In this document: in pieces, positions 46,404 through 57,304 of the stretch
Layout: the number at the start of each line of letters is the position of its first letter
Position numbering within the stretch: position 1 is the first letter of the stretch
Source: Notospermus geniculatus
Lineage: Eukaryota; Nemertea; Pilidiophora; Heteronemertea; Lineidae
DNA length: 64,000 bases
Assembly (NCBI GenBank): GCA_002633025.1
Contig: NMRB01000994.1
Span: forward strand, 135,874-199,873
Direction: 5' to 3'
Program-made: the position numbers and the translations under genes
The notes under the pieces: model-generated
Database searches by the model: none
The model's input: only the letters and a program-made list of their open reading frames with translations
Told to the model about the DNA's origin: nothing

Positions 46404-47801
46404 ATGTCAGCTGCGATGGAAGACGAGTTTGTTCAAGATTATGAAGAGGAAGTAGTCCATCCTAGCCAACCTCCGAAGAAAAAGCGTCGTCGACGAACGT
46501 GTCCCGTTTGTAATATTGGACTTTCTGACCACCTTCAAAACCACATGTATAAGTATCATTGCCCTTGGTTTTTTGGCATCGCAACTGCGTGTTTTAGGTG
46601 TGAATGCCAAGTTGGTAGCAAAGCTGTGCTCCGTGCTGAACACTCCAGTTGTAGAAAGTTACATGACGATGATTTTGAAGCTTGGAAAGTCACCTTACAA
46701 ATATTACTTGATTTCCTTGTGGCTAGTTTTGATTTGTCCTCAGAGGAAGAACTCCTAAGTTTTGTTGTTGATGAAAAATTGTTCCCTCCGTTGTCTCCAG
46801 AGGGGTTTACCTTGTTTGATCAATTGTTGTTTTCTACAGCGAAGTCACCAAAGTGTGCACCCGATGAGTTTCTGGTATCTCCCCCCTCATGTCCTCTTGC
46901 CGTCTTGCATTGGCGGACCCTGACAGGATTGTTGGCCCGGCTGGAAGAAGTTAAGCAGCAAAGTTTTCGTAACATTTCACTGGCTGAGCTGACCCGTCAT
47001 CCTCCGTACCCACTGGTAGACGCTCATTTCCATCTGGACCAGCTTATAAAACGAGGTTTGCCAGTTAATGTTAGCTCAGTCGATGATGGTCGATATATTT
47101 TGCAGTCAGGAGTAGCTAATTATGTCTTTGAACCAGCCTGGAGTAGTTTGAATGACCAAATGGGGAGATACCCTAATTTGTATTTTTCAGTGGGGGTTCA
47201 CCCCCGGTTTGCCTCTGCCAACTCGAGGTCTTTCGAGCAGTTTTTGTTGGATCCACGCTGTGTCGCCGTCGGGGAAGTGGGCATCGACTTGACTGGTAAG
47301 TGCGAATGTGAGCAACCTACGTCATGCTCCACTTTCGAGTGCATTAAATCTCGACAGTTGCAATACCTGGCCAAGGTTCTTCCCCTTGCTCTTACTTACA
47401 GGAAGACATTGGTATTTCACTGTCGAGACGGCAATGGCCAGTCAGCCGCCCCCCTTCTCCTCAATGCCATTAGGGACCTCGACGGCCTCACAGATTTAAA
47501 TATGCATGTACATTGCTTCAGTGGCACCTCCTCAGAGCTCAAAGAATGGCTCGACCTGGGTCCCAATGTGTATATTGGCCTTGGCCCGCTTCTATGCACC
47601 CAGCCTTATCTTCGTTTAGTATGTTCGGAAGTGCCACTGAACCGAATTGTTTTGGAGTCAGACGCCCCCTATCTTCCTAAAGATAGCACCCCTCAGCAAG
47701 CTTTTTCGAAGTTATTGTCATGTGTTGCATCCCTGTTCAACATTCCAGTTCCTGTGCTGTTGCATTTAAGTGCGTGGAATACTTCTCGGTTGTATAAGAT
47801 T
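46404..47801 (+). CDS. TatD-family metallohydrolase with N-terminal zinc-finger-like segment (3' end in gap)
   Basis: 466 codons are visible before the gap, all in one exon. After a basic KKKRRRR stretch, CPVC (C33, C36) with His residues and a further C..C form a finger-like segment. From about residue 200 the TatD (amidohydrolase-fold DNase) motifs appear in order: DAHFHLD (H208, H210), VGEVGID (E291), VFHCRDG (H339), HVHCFSG (H370) and LESDAPYL (D420). All usual metal ligands are present, and the domain ends with WNTSRLYKI near the gap, so it is essentially complete. TATDN2-like nucleases act on DNA or RNA ends. I chose the ATG at 46404; the one at 46416 is possible. It sits 0.9 kb after pol on the same strand, so it is probably a third ORF of the retrotransposon, less likely an independent retrogene. 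Confidence 0.85.
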
Positions 47802-48170
47802 NNNNNNNNNNNNNNNNNNNNNNNNNNNNNNNNNNNNNNNNNNNNNNNNNNNNNNNNNNNNNNNNNNNNNNNNNNNNNNNNNNNNNNNNNNNNNNNNNNN
47901 NNNNNNNNNNNNNNNNNNNNNNNNNNNNNNNNNNNNNNNNNNNNNNNNNNNNNNNNNNNNNNNNNNNNNNNNNNNNNNNNNNNNNNNNNNNNNNNNNNNN
48001 NNNNNNNNNNNNNNNNNNNNNNNNNNNNNNNNNNNNNNNNNNNNNNNNNNNNNNNNNNNNNNNNNNNNNNNNNNNNNNNNNNNNNNNNNNNNNNNNNNNN
48101 NNNNNNNNNNNNNNNNNNNNNNNNNNNNNNNNNNNNNNNNNNNNNNNNNNNNNNNNNNNNNNNNNNNNNN
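47802..48170. other. Assembly gap (369 N) at the retrotransposon 3' end
   Basis: The gap begins just after the TatD domain. The missing 3' LTR probably collapsed here, because LTR pairs often break assemblies. The sequence after the gap has an open frame to about 48330 that could be the end of the TatD ORF, but this is unproven. Confidence 0.9.
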
Positions 48171-48329
48171 AACACCAACTGTTATGGGGTCTTGCACAAG
48201 ATGCGCTCCCTCTGCACGTGCCATCTGCACCTCGCTCCCATGTAAAAAAACATGATATCCAGGACACTTTTTGTACATCTCAACTGGGTATAACTTTGGG
48301 TACTAGGTTTAAGATTATGTTATGCTTTT

Positions 48330-49490
48330 TATGATTATGCTATATCCAGTAAGCCCAAAAATCATCGACGACAGAGCTATTGTTAGGGAACGGCGTGGCC
48401 TAATGGAAAGGCGCCGAAAGAGGTATTGCGCAATAGCATCCAGGGCCTAACATGACTAACAACTACACTTGCCAAATATTGAAACAGGCAATGATTGTGA
48501 CCGACTACGCTTGAGCGCATGAATAAATTCATTCTAATCATTTCCATATTCAGCGGGAAAATACGCCGGGCTAGTCACCCCCGCCACCTTAACGGCGCAA
48601 CCTTCTGCCTACCAGCTAGGGCATACTGTGACTGGTTTCGCCTTATTCCACTACGGTACGGTTTCAACCCCCAAAATCAGTGACTGCCTTTTGAGGCGAG
48701 CGATCGCGGTCGCGCACGTAAAATAAATCGACGTGAATGAAAACGCGCCCCTGATAGCTGAAATGCATTTAAAAATCGTGCGCCTGAGATCTGGCATGTC
48801 TGGATGACGTAGCCTAAATCCCCAGGTGAACACAATGCTTGATAGTACGAGTCAACCATTGGAAGAACGCTCTCGGTGATTGGTAGGAATCGGACATTTT
48901 GCCAAATACAGGGTGATGTGATCCAATCAGGTTCATGCTGACATATATCTCCCGTCTCACTTCCTGAAAGAACAATGGCCGGCTTCAATCACCCCGGCCC
49001 TGGGAAGGGGAATTCAGTTCAGCTCAGCACATTTGACAAGTGGAATGTGGCTGCGAGCATCAAGCCAAAGATACTGGAAACAATAAACAAGTATGGGCGG
49101 TTGAAGTGCAAAAAAGAGACGTCGAAACGAAAACAAAGACAACGAAACGAGAACAAAGAGGTTGCGAAACGAGAACAAACAACCATGCAGCAGACACTTT
49201 TTCTTTAAGACGAAGACATTGTTTTGCATAAAGAATATATCTTTAATACATCATAACATGTCTTGCATGGAGAAAATGTTTATGTTGTTGAGCACAAACA
49301 ATCTACGAGACGAAACGAAGACAGCATGCACCACGAAAAGGACGTTGCGAGACGAAGACAACAGGTGGCGCTCGCGTCGCTGTTTTCTCATTGTTGTGAA
49401 GTGTTGTTTTCAGCCTGATTTTTTTTTGAAAAACCGAATTTCCGTTTACTACGTAGGCGTACAGGAAGATAATAGGTGGTAGGTCATCGG
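48330..49490. other. No gene recognised
   Basis: Contains a stretch around 49090-49400 rich in degenerate GAAACGA/GAGACGAAGAC units. An A-box-like TGGCCTAATGG at about 48398 lacks a B box. No supported gene. Confidence 0.4.
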
Positions 49491-49491
49491 C

Positions 49492-49746
49492 ATGAATAAT
49501 ATCGCAGAATTCTTTGCTGATCTTGGCAATCTAATCATTCGGGAGATCCGAAATTCGCTAGAATTGGACCGCGCTGTTGATAAAGCTGTTGTTTTTCAAG
49601 TAGACGTAGATCTATCCCTCCTCGATTTAGGCCTACCTAAAGAATACGTTTGTCAAAGCATATGTTATGACGGCGATCGATTATTTACTTTGATCTTCTC
49701 TTCTGACCGACGATTTGATTTTTTTTTCATCAAACATATGTGGTAA
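49492..49746 (+). CDS. Unrecognised 84-aa ORF
   Basis: MNNIAEFFADLGNLIIREI and a following amphipathic helix look protein-like, but no family is recognised. The stop falls at the left end of a MITE, so the 3' end may have been replaced by the insertion. It could be chance. Confidence 0.2.
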   Translation: MNNIAEFFADLGNLIIREIRNSLELDRAVDKAVVFQVDVDLSLLDLGLPKEYVCQSICYDGDRLFTLIFSSDRRFDFFFIKHMW

Positions 49747-50008
49747 AGTGTTTTTCACATTGAACTGGCCAAAGGTACTTGGCTGACCTCTTGTCACTAA
49801 ACTGTAATGGCATGATCACAAATAATAATGTTACACAACCCTCGGCAGCCAGTGCCATGGCTGACCAGCTTTGGCTGACAGCATGAAAGAGCTATAATCT
49901 GTTTTCAAGTCAGTGTTGTGCAACACCACTACCTCTCGGTAAATGTGATCTGGTCACATTCCTGAGTTCAACTAAGTACCTTTGGCCAGTTCAATGTGAA
50001 AAACACTT
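49746..50008. mobile_element. 263-bp MITE, TA duplication
   Basis: AAGTGTTTTTCACATTGAAC is inverted at the right as GTTCAATGTGAAAAACACTT, and the arms extend to about 35 bp. TA flanks both ends (49744-49745 and 50009-50010), as for Tc1/mariner-type elements. Confidence 0.87.
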
Positions 50009-50486
50009 TATAGTGGTTAAAACCGAGTGTTGGTCGCCACGGCGCACTAATTTTGGCGGGAGAATAACACCCTTGCTTGTCGAACGCCATGTACCACTCT
50101 CAGGTATTCTACGACATGGTACTTCCCTTTTCCGGATGCTCAGATCTTATATACCCTCTTATCTAAACCTGTTACCTCACACTCCCTTTGTGCCAGTGGG
50201 CAGTCTTCAAATTGACTGATAAGTCAATTCTAGTTTTAGCCAGTGTATGTAATTACTCCACCTCAATTTTGCTGATATATACTGTACATTGTTTGTGCAA
50301 AATGTACATGAAATTGCAGCAAAGCTGAGGTAAATTGACCTTTTTAGAGAGTTGGCCTAATTGAATTATCTAAAGAACTCCATGTTCACCTAACACACAC
50401 TGTTTTTATCTGGCGGCTGATGTCCTTTCGCAAAGCCACCCCAAGATTAAAAAAAACATTGTTAGCTTAGCAACATAAGTATCTCC

Positions 50487-51612
50487 GTGGTCATATTGAC
50501 TCAGTCTGCTACAATCAGTGCGGTCAGATCACTTGTTTTATCCAGACTTGATTGTTGTAATGGACTTGTGATCGGAATTGGTGATGGACTCGTTAACAAA
50601 CTACAGCTGGTCCAAAACTCAGCAGCCCGTCTTGTGAAGAGGAGGTCGAAGAGAGAGCACATCACCCCCATCCTCCGGGACCTGCACTGGCTTCCTGTTG
50701 GGGCACGTGTGGAGTATAAGATTGCTTTGATGGTTTACAAATGTCTCCACCAACTGGCACCGAGTTACCTTGAGAAAGAAGTGCCATATGCTCCATTGCG
50801 TGCCCTACGATCAGGGAGCCGGAACTTATGTCAGGTGATCAGGACTCGGCATCCTCCCACAGCAGGGGTTTTTACCTCGCTCCTCTTCATCCGCTCACAC
50901 AAACCCCTGCTGAAATACAACGGCCAGTGAATCTGATGTGGCTGTTCCATACTCCAGTTGCACTCCCTGTATTTTAAGGATGACTGGAGAAGTACAAATT
51001 TCGTGGTTTTACCCAGTTTGATTTTAAAGTTTTATCCTTTACAAATCACTTACATCTTTCCAAAATTGACTGAATTTTATCACAGAGGTTCTTTCTATGT
51101 ATAGGAAAGATTCTTATTATTTTTGATTGTTATTATGAGTCATAATTATTTAATATTGACACCCTGAAAATGCTGCATTCTGATTGGGCAATGGTTTTCT
51201 GACCGCCTCTGCTTGCCTGGGAGGCCCAATTTCAGCAGGGCTTTGTGTGGAGTGTATGAAGAGGAACGAGACCAAAGCCCTGCTGTGGGAGGATGGGACT
51301 CGGAGAAGGTTTGGGTGCTGTGCCTTCTCTTCGGCTGGCCCCTCAATCTGGAATTCACTACCACAGAGTTTACGTGCCATCAATGTTTTGGACACTTTTA
51401 GGAAGAATCTAAAAACCTATCTTTTTAGGAAATTCTTAAATTGACTTTTTTATTGATGTTTGCACTTTTTATTGGTTCATTTTTTCTCTGCATATCATGT
51501 CGTAATGTTTAAAATCTTAACACTTCATGCCTCTTATTGTAAAGCGCCTAGAAATTGTTTAATGTTAGGCGCTATAAAAATGGTTTTTAATAATAATTTT
51601 AATAATAATTCA
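50487..51612 (+). pseudogene. LINE (CR1/L2-like) 3' end: ORF2 C-terminus and tail
   Basis: SLVLSRLDCCNGLVIG, LQLVQNSAARLV, HITPILRDLHWLPV and, after an insertion, GPSIWNSLPQSLR and FRKNLKTYLF are the classic C-terminal block of CR1/L2/Rex1 reverse-transcriptase ORFs, ending with a stop at 51444. The 3' tail has a hairpin (AGCGCCT at 51543, AGGCGCT at 51567) and a TAATAAT run, typical of these elements. It is 5'-truncated. The frame is continuous across the insertion at 50850-51295 if one copy of the 8-bp duplication is removed. Confidence 0.85.
50850..51295. mobile_element. 446-bp TIR element nested in LINE, 8-bp duplication
   Basis: CATCCTCCCACAGCAGGG and inverted CCCTGCTGTGGGAGGATG form TIRs extending about 75 bp with mismatches. 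The flanks GGACTCGG (50842-50849 and 51296-51303) are a perfect 8-bp target duplication, as in hAT or P superfamilies. No transposase. Confidence 0.92.
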
Positions 51613-51659
51613 AAAGACGATCATCACTTCACGAAACAAACGCCGTCTATGGCAAGTTT

Positions 51660-52060
51660 TCTGTAGCAATATTCGATTTTAGGACATTCGTTTGATTTTA
51701 GTTGAAATTCGTTTAATAAATCACCACGTTTGTTCGATTTTATCGCATATCTACTCGATTTTATCGCATTATTCGATTTTATCGCACATATGTTCGATTT
51801 TAATCAAAGGATAGATTCGATCGTGAACATCGAACGAACTAGGACTTCTAAAAATCAAATAATTATTTGATGAAAATGAAAATAATGTTTGATTCAAAAA
51901 AGGGATATTCAATTTAAAATCAAATTTGTTTGATATAACCGAATAACCCTTTTGATAATTGTCGAACAAACAATCGAAAAAGTGAATAAGCTTTTCGATA
52001 TTAGCGACCATCAATATGACAACAATATGGCGGCAAGCAGGTTCTTTCATTATACTTAAC
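51660..52060. repeat. AT-rich array of TCGATTTTA / AATCGAA motifs
   Basis: Many short copies of TTCGATTTTATCGCA and their inverse. Similar motifs return at 54080-54150 and 54410-54600, suggesting one element split by the insertion at 52104-53492. Confidence 0.5.
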
Positions 52061-52417
52061 ATTGCAATGAATATAGCCTATTAACCCTGTTATCTGGTTT
52101 CATTCCGGTGTGAAAGGAATATACGGCCGGGGAATGTAAGTCCCGTAGGACTCTAACTCCTGGGAATGCTAGTCCTAGGGCTTGTAGCCCTAGGAATGCT
52201 TGTCCTAGGACAAGCATTCCTAGGAAAAGGTGTCCCGCGGACTTGGGAAACTTAGGATTTGAAGTCTTACCCACAGGAATACATGCCCCACTGGGACTTG
52301 TATTCCGACAGTTAAGAAATAGAAGTCCCAGCTACTGAGCATAACTACCTAAATTTCTGTATCAAAAATGGCTTTATTATGCAATATGTACAGTACTTTA
52401 CATTCTGGGCTGTTTTT

Positions 52418-52568
52418 GTTTCTTATTTGGTTCGTTCCGCAGTTTTAAATTGCACCCACTGATGGCCGACTTGAGATGCTGTCCTTCCTCGGTTTCCAGA
52501 AGATAGGCACCACTTTTCGCCTTGCATCTGATCATATACGGACCCAACCATGGCATGGTGTCCATCTG
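52418..52568 (-). pseudogene. Integrase GPY/F-like exon
   Basis: Minus strand: the acceptor tttttgtaatttcag, then MPWLGPYMIRCKAKSGAYLL and SGCNLKLRNEP. This resembles the GPY/F domain at the C-terminus of Gypsy and Ginger-type integrases (WLGPY, then Y.L, G..L, and LK). A preceding minus exon ending near 52913 has a gtaagt donor in a compatible phase. The coding piece is short, so it is probably a remnant or captured fragment of a transposase. Confidence 0.45.
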
Positions 52569-53148
52569 AAATTACAAAAATAAAAGGTTAAAGCTGTTTG
52601 AATATGGCATACGTTTTGGACTACAGTTTCCGATGTACATGTCCGGTGGACTTGTATTTCTAGGAATATAGGTCCCCAGACTACAGGTACTAGGATTAGA
52701 CGTCCTTGGGACTGCAGTTCCCGAAATGGATGTCTGACGGATCAGCATTCCTAGGAATATAGGTCCGGAAGACTACAGATACTAGGATTGGAGGTCCCTG
52801 GGACTACAGATACCTTAATAGAAGTCTGGCGGATATGTTTTCCTAGGAATTAATGTCCATATTAAGTTAGATGGAGGACGACATGAGAACCAACACTTGA
52901 ACGTGTACTTACCTTAAAATTGTTCTTGGCTGTTCTTCGAATTCTTCTTGGGTGATAAAACCTCTGTCATACTGACTGATAATGGTGCTTGGTCAAAGAA
53001 ATTGGTCCCTTAATACAGGCTTACTGACCACAAATGACAGGACTTTCATCAGGGCCAACCAGAAAGCCTCACGCGGATGCTTAGAATCTTGAGTACAAAC
53101 ACGTCGGCGAAAACAAAACTTTATTAAACGACATGAAAAAAAGTAAAA

Positions 53149-53228
53149 AAAAATATAGCGCCTGCCGAGATTCGAACCCGCAACCTCCATATTACTAATC
53201 CCATGCCTTACCAATGCGCTAACGAGGC
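53149..53228 (-). tRNA. tRNA-like sequence (degenerate)
   Basis: On the minus strand GCGGGTTCGAATCTCGG is a perfect B-box/T-arm, and CGTTAGCGCATTGGTAAGGC resembles a D-arm/A-box. Acceptor pairing is imperfect and the anticodon stem weak. More likely a tRNA-derived SINE head or pseudogene than a working tRNA. Confidence 0.4.
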
Positions 53229-54163
53229 GAGCTGCCAGAAGCGGGATTTTTCGCGCTACTGTCAGTTACTCTTTTGTGTTCCATGACCATATATTAATAG
53301 ATCGTTCCATTATTTAGGACCTGTTTTTGGTAGGACAAGTGTTTCTTGCACTGCTGTGAAAGAAATGCTAGTCCGGTAGAAATAAAGGTCCTATCTTATA
53401 ATATGACTCTGGGAATCTTGGTCCAATGAGGACAAGGATCGAGGTCCGACGGATTTCGATTCCCGGTGGACCTGAATTCCTTTCACACCGGCGATGGTTC
53501 ATGTACCTTGCCACGGCTTTCCCCATTCCTTCGTATGCTAAAAGGTTACACGCCAGTAATTAACCGATCAGGGCCAGGTTGTGTAGAAAAAGTACTATTA
53601 AAATCGGTATTTCCCTTTAACACAGTATTTATTAGGCTTGGATATTCAATATGAATTGATGTAATGTTTGTTTAAAAATCTGATGAGTTTTTGGAAATGT
53701 TGTATCTCTTCGATTCGTCCGCAGGGGCGATTCACTCCTATGGGCTCTGGAAGCCAGCTCTTCGCTTCTCTCCGCTATCAGTGACCCCTCTTGGGTTTGG
53801 ACCCCACCCCCACCCCCTTAACCCTGATATTATCACGGTAAACCCACAACGAAAATTGGTTTGAAAATCTAGGGAGCGTCCTTGTAACCCCCAATGTTAC
53901 AATCATCAGAGCCTCTGGTCCGAGTAACAGGATGGTATATTGTCGTCTCTTTGAATGCAAATGGCTTGGATTTCTATTTCTGGTGTGCCGCCAACACGAA
54001 CATGACGAACGCCTGTTGCACCGTCGGCCAGGTGCTGTGACGTCAGGAAAGCCAGCCAATCGATATTCAATGCATTTGCCTCGAAGATTGAATGACCGAT
54101 TCGATCCAAATCGAATGGCCTATTCGATCCAAATCGAACGACCTATTCGATCCAAATTGAAGG

Positions 54164-54375
54164 GTCTTATGTTTCTAGTATCCAGGGTCTTAGTTTTCTA
54201 GTATGGTCTTATGTTTCTAGTATCCAGGGTCTTAGTTTTCTAGTAGGGTCTTATGTTTCTAGTATCCGGGGTCTTAGTTTTCTAGTAGGGTCTTATGTTT
54301 CTAGTATCCAGGGTCTTAGTTTTCTAGTAGGATCTTATGTTTCTAGTATCCAGGGTCTTGTGTTTCTAGAGGTCT
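54164..54375. repeat. Tandem repeat, ~41-46 bp unit
   Basis: About five copies of GGTCTTATGTTTCTAGTATC and CAGGGTCTTAGTTTTCTAGTA in succession, nearly identical. Confidence 0.88.
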
Positions 54376-54662
54376 TAGGTCTTGGGTCTTAGGTCTTTGC
54401 TTTCTAGACATCGATTCGATCCTGTCAAATAAACTCAGTGGCCCAATCAATGCAAATTGAACAATCATTCGACACTTATCGAATCAGGAATTTGATGAAA
54501 TCAAAAGAAACATTTTGATTATCGAAATGAAAAACGAATTTGATTGAATTGATCAATATTTTGATAAAATAAAACTTTAAGTTTAAAAACTGTCAAACTC
54601 TTTTAATTTTTTTTCACTTTTACAATGCTTCCAACCTTGATTATTCAAGATATATTGCATTA

Positions 54663-55296
54663 GCCACTTTTACACTACGCAGAATTTTGGCCCGGATGAA
54701 CCGTGCCGTGCTCGATCCGGGCCAGGCCCGCCTCAGAAAGAGCATTTTACCCCATTTAAGGCCCGATTTCACTTGAGCGTTTTACGCCGCGTTTTGACGC
54801 TTCGCCCATTGTTTGGAAGCAGAGCGGCGGAAAATAACAAAAGATTTGACGCATCACGCGGCGTAAAACGCTCTAGTGGAAACGGGCCTTTACACTGCAC
54901 CATGAAAACCGTGCCAATATCTGAATCGCCGGCTCTCCTTTCTGTGGAGGTAGGAAATCTCCGTCATTTTCAATATGGCTGCGCCCATGATCATTCGCGG
55001 CAATGACGTATTGAGTTCAAGGCCGATAAATGAGCATGCGCACTTCACTAAAGGCGAGTCATTCAAGTGGGCGGAGCCCAGTAGCGTGTTTACACTGTGC
55101 AGTTTTCCAGCGGAACCGTGCTCGACCCGGGCCGTCCGGGTCGAACCCACCTCTGTTGGGGGTTCGGCCCGGATGAAAGTAGCGCCGTGCCGAGTCCAGT
55201 TGTGCCGTGCCAACCCATTTACACTATTACCTTTTTTGCCGCGCCGTGCTCGACCCGGGTCGAGCACGGTTGAAAACACGTAGTGTAAAAGAGGCC
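54663..55296. mobile_element. MITE with TTTTACACTACG ends, rich in CGACCCGGG
   Basis: The left end CTTTTACACTACG and the right CGTAGTGTAAAAG are inverted. Internal GTGCTCGACCCGGG palindromes recur. A smaller element (54759-54889) is nested within. Confidence 0.65.
54759..54889. mobile_element. 131-bp nested MITE, TTA duplication
   Basis: AGGCCCGATTTCACTTGAGC and the inverted right end with GCTCTAGTGGAAACGGGCCT, plus CGTTTTACGCC/GGCGTAAAACG, flanked by TTA on both sides (54756-54758 and 54890-54892), as in PIF/Harbinger elements. Confidence 0.75.
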
Positions 55297-55328
55297 ATTG
55301 AATTCTGCTACATTTAGCAGACCACAGC

Positions 55329-55462
55329 CCTCCACAGTTTCAAACCGCTCCCCACGACGTTACCCGCGCTCAGAAACTGCTCCACTTGATCCGAGCCTCC
55401 ACAGTTTCAAACCGCTCCCCACAACGTTACCCGCGGTCAGAAACTGCTCCACTTGATCCGAG
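55329..55462. repeat. 67-bp direct duplication
   Basis: Two adjacent copies (55329-55395 and 55396-55462) beginning CCTCCACAGTTTCAAACCGC, with two or three substitutions. Confidence 0.9.
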
Positions 55463-55501
55463 CCAACAGACGGCGTTAGCTGTCCGAGTCGGGAAATCCT
55501 G

Positions 55502-56637
55502 GTGTGAAAGAAATGCAGGTCCGCCCGGAACCAAGGTCCTACCCGGACTTCCGTTCCTGGGTTCCCAATCCTATATAAAAGGTATAGGACTCTGATTACT
55601 AGGTGACTTAGATTTCTTTTACAACAGTGACAGAAATCAAAGTCCGCCGTAACCGAAGTCCTTCTCATGTTGTACTAAATGCACAATAGAATCTATATAG
55701 CTCTTTAATAAGACATGCATTCAAATAGCTAAAATATTCAGTCGTCGGTCAGCCGGTCACTCGTGGTGTGGTGGTTCGGGGACCTGCACATTAAGCAAAT
55801 ACTGCGGGTTCGACTCCCTGTCGGGCAACTGTTGTTTGTTTAATTTTTTTTCTTGTCATCTTCGATCATTATTGTCTTTTGGATTTCGATTTCTAGTCGT
55901 AGGTCTGTCGGACTCTGATTTCGAGGAACGTTGGTCTGTGGACCTGTATGTCTAGAAAAGCATGTCAGGCGGACTTGCATTCCGAGGAAAGTAGGTCCGG
56001 CGGACTTGCATTCCGAGGAAAGTAGGTCCGGCGGACTTGCATTCCGAGGAAAACAGATCCGGCGGGCTTGCATTCCGAGGAAAGCAGGTCCGGCGGACTT
56101 GCATTCCTAGGAAAGCGGGTCCGAGGGAGGACCTGATGTATCGACGGCCTGAAAGGGCAAGTGAACGATGTGCCTGGCGAGGATTCCGGAGAGGAAAAGC
56201 GCCATTGTGCCCTCAAATACCTTCAGAACCAGGGCCTACAGAAATTCTGAGCACCACCAATAAAAGGTGATTTTACTGTACTTTGAATTATGTACATCAT
56301 GAGCATATCTCAAAGTATTCTGCACATATTTTTCATTCGCAGATGTATATCATCCCTGAAGTTTTCTTTAATTTTGAGTAGGACTTGGGATCCTAGATTT
56401 CTATCGTAACGGAAGTCCGCCTAGGACCACTTTTTCTAAATGTTGGACCTCTATTCCTAAGGAGGCGCAGTCCTAGGACATTGGTTCCTAGGAATCTTGG
56501 TCCTAGGACTACAGTTCCTAGTTGTCCAGGACCGTAGGACTTAGATTCCTAAGAGTTAGGGTCCGTAGGACTTAGAATCCTAGGAGTTAGGGTCCCGCGG
56601 ACCCTACTTACTAGGACCTGGGTTACTTTCACACCGG
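55502..56637. mobile_element. CCGGTGTGAAAG-type element, copy 2
   Basis: The left end GGTGTGAAAG and the right end CTTTCACACCGG resemble copy 1 at 52104. It has the same kind of interior: arrays with GGTCCGGCGGACTTGCATTCC and TCCTAGGA units, and a tRNA-like segment near 55750-55832. No coding region. Confidence 0.6.
55755..55832 (+). tRNA. tRNA-like sequence (degenerate)
   Basis: GCGGGTTCGACTCCCTG matches a B-box/T-arm and GTGGTGTGGTGG an A-box, 40-50 bp apart. Acceptor pairing is poor. Probably a tRNA-derived segment carrying a Pol III promoter. Confidence 0.35.
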
Positions 56638-57304
56638 CTGGGAACCTGCCGTGCGACTTGCTGGGTAAACGGACCAAATTTATAGTGATTCTCGGCCAAC
56701 TTAAAAGAAGCAACTGGATTATATAACCTTCAATATTTCCGAAGCGTAAGTGCACACTAACAGGTGCGTGAGTTAGTGTGCGTGATAACATCAAATATGC
56801 AAGCGGATTTAATCTTGGTGACTTTCCAATCGGAAAAAGTATGAATATACAGTGTACATTTTGTACACGTATCACAGCCAATCAGAAAGTTTGTATGTAT
56901 GTAGCGTACCTCTAGGTAGTAGAGACTCGCAGACGCAATTTCGGTGAAATCAGATTCTTGACTTCGCAACTAGCAGGCCAGAACAAAAATCGCGAACGTT
57001 TTCTTGTCATCTGGATAGCGCCTTCAGTTTTTGACAGATCATTTTGATCTTGCATGTGAGTGTGTATCACCACAAACAAGTTCGATTTGGGGTTCCGTGT
57101 GATTCATATTTTAGCCAGTAGGGGGCATTTTGTGAAAAAATTTCGAAGTGTTAATTTTAATTTGATGACAGTTGGAGTTATCGCATTGAAACTTTCTAAT
57201 GTATGTATTGCTGTGTTGTATTGACTTGCTACATGTAGCAAACGAAATTTCCGTGAAAACTGATGCTTGACTTTGCCGATAAGGGCCAACACTAAAGTCA
57301 TAAA

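Larger units (their letters stand above)
35987..48170 (+). mobile_element. Ty3/Gypsy LTR retrotransposon with macrodomain, probable TatD ORF
   Basis: In order: 5' LTR (35987-36435), primer-binding site (36437), long leader, gag (37725-40475), pol in the -1 frame (40529-45496), a 0.9-kb spacer with a tandem repeat, and a TatD-family ORF (from 46404) entering the gap at 47802. The domain order PR-RT-RNaseH-IN is that of Ty3/Gypsy. The gag and pol frames are intact, so the copy looks recent. The right boundary is set by the gap because no 3' LTR is visible. Whether the TatD ORF belongs to the element is an inference from strand, absence of introns, and absence of an LTR between it and pol. Confidence 0.85.
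52104..53492. mobile_element. CCGGTGTGAAAG-ended element with TCCTAGGA palindrome arrays, copy 1
   Basis: The ends CCGGTGTGAAAGGAAT and inverted ATTCCTTTCACACCGG bound 1389 bp. The interior has arrays of short palindromes (TCCTAGGA, GTCC...GGAC) at both sides, a tRNA-like segment on the minus strand near 53149-53228, and two minus-strand exon-like pieces ending in an integrase GPY/F-like sequence. The target duplication was not found. Confidence 0.65.

Noticed and set aside
48395-48430. tRNA or SINE A-box near TGGCCTAATGG
   Set aside because: No B box at the expected distance and no clover-leaf pairing.
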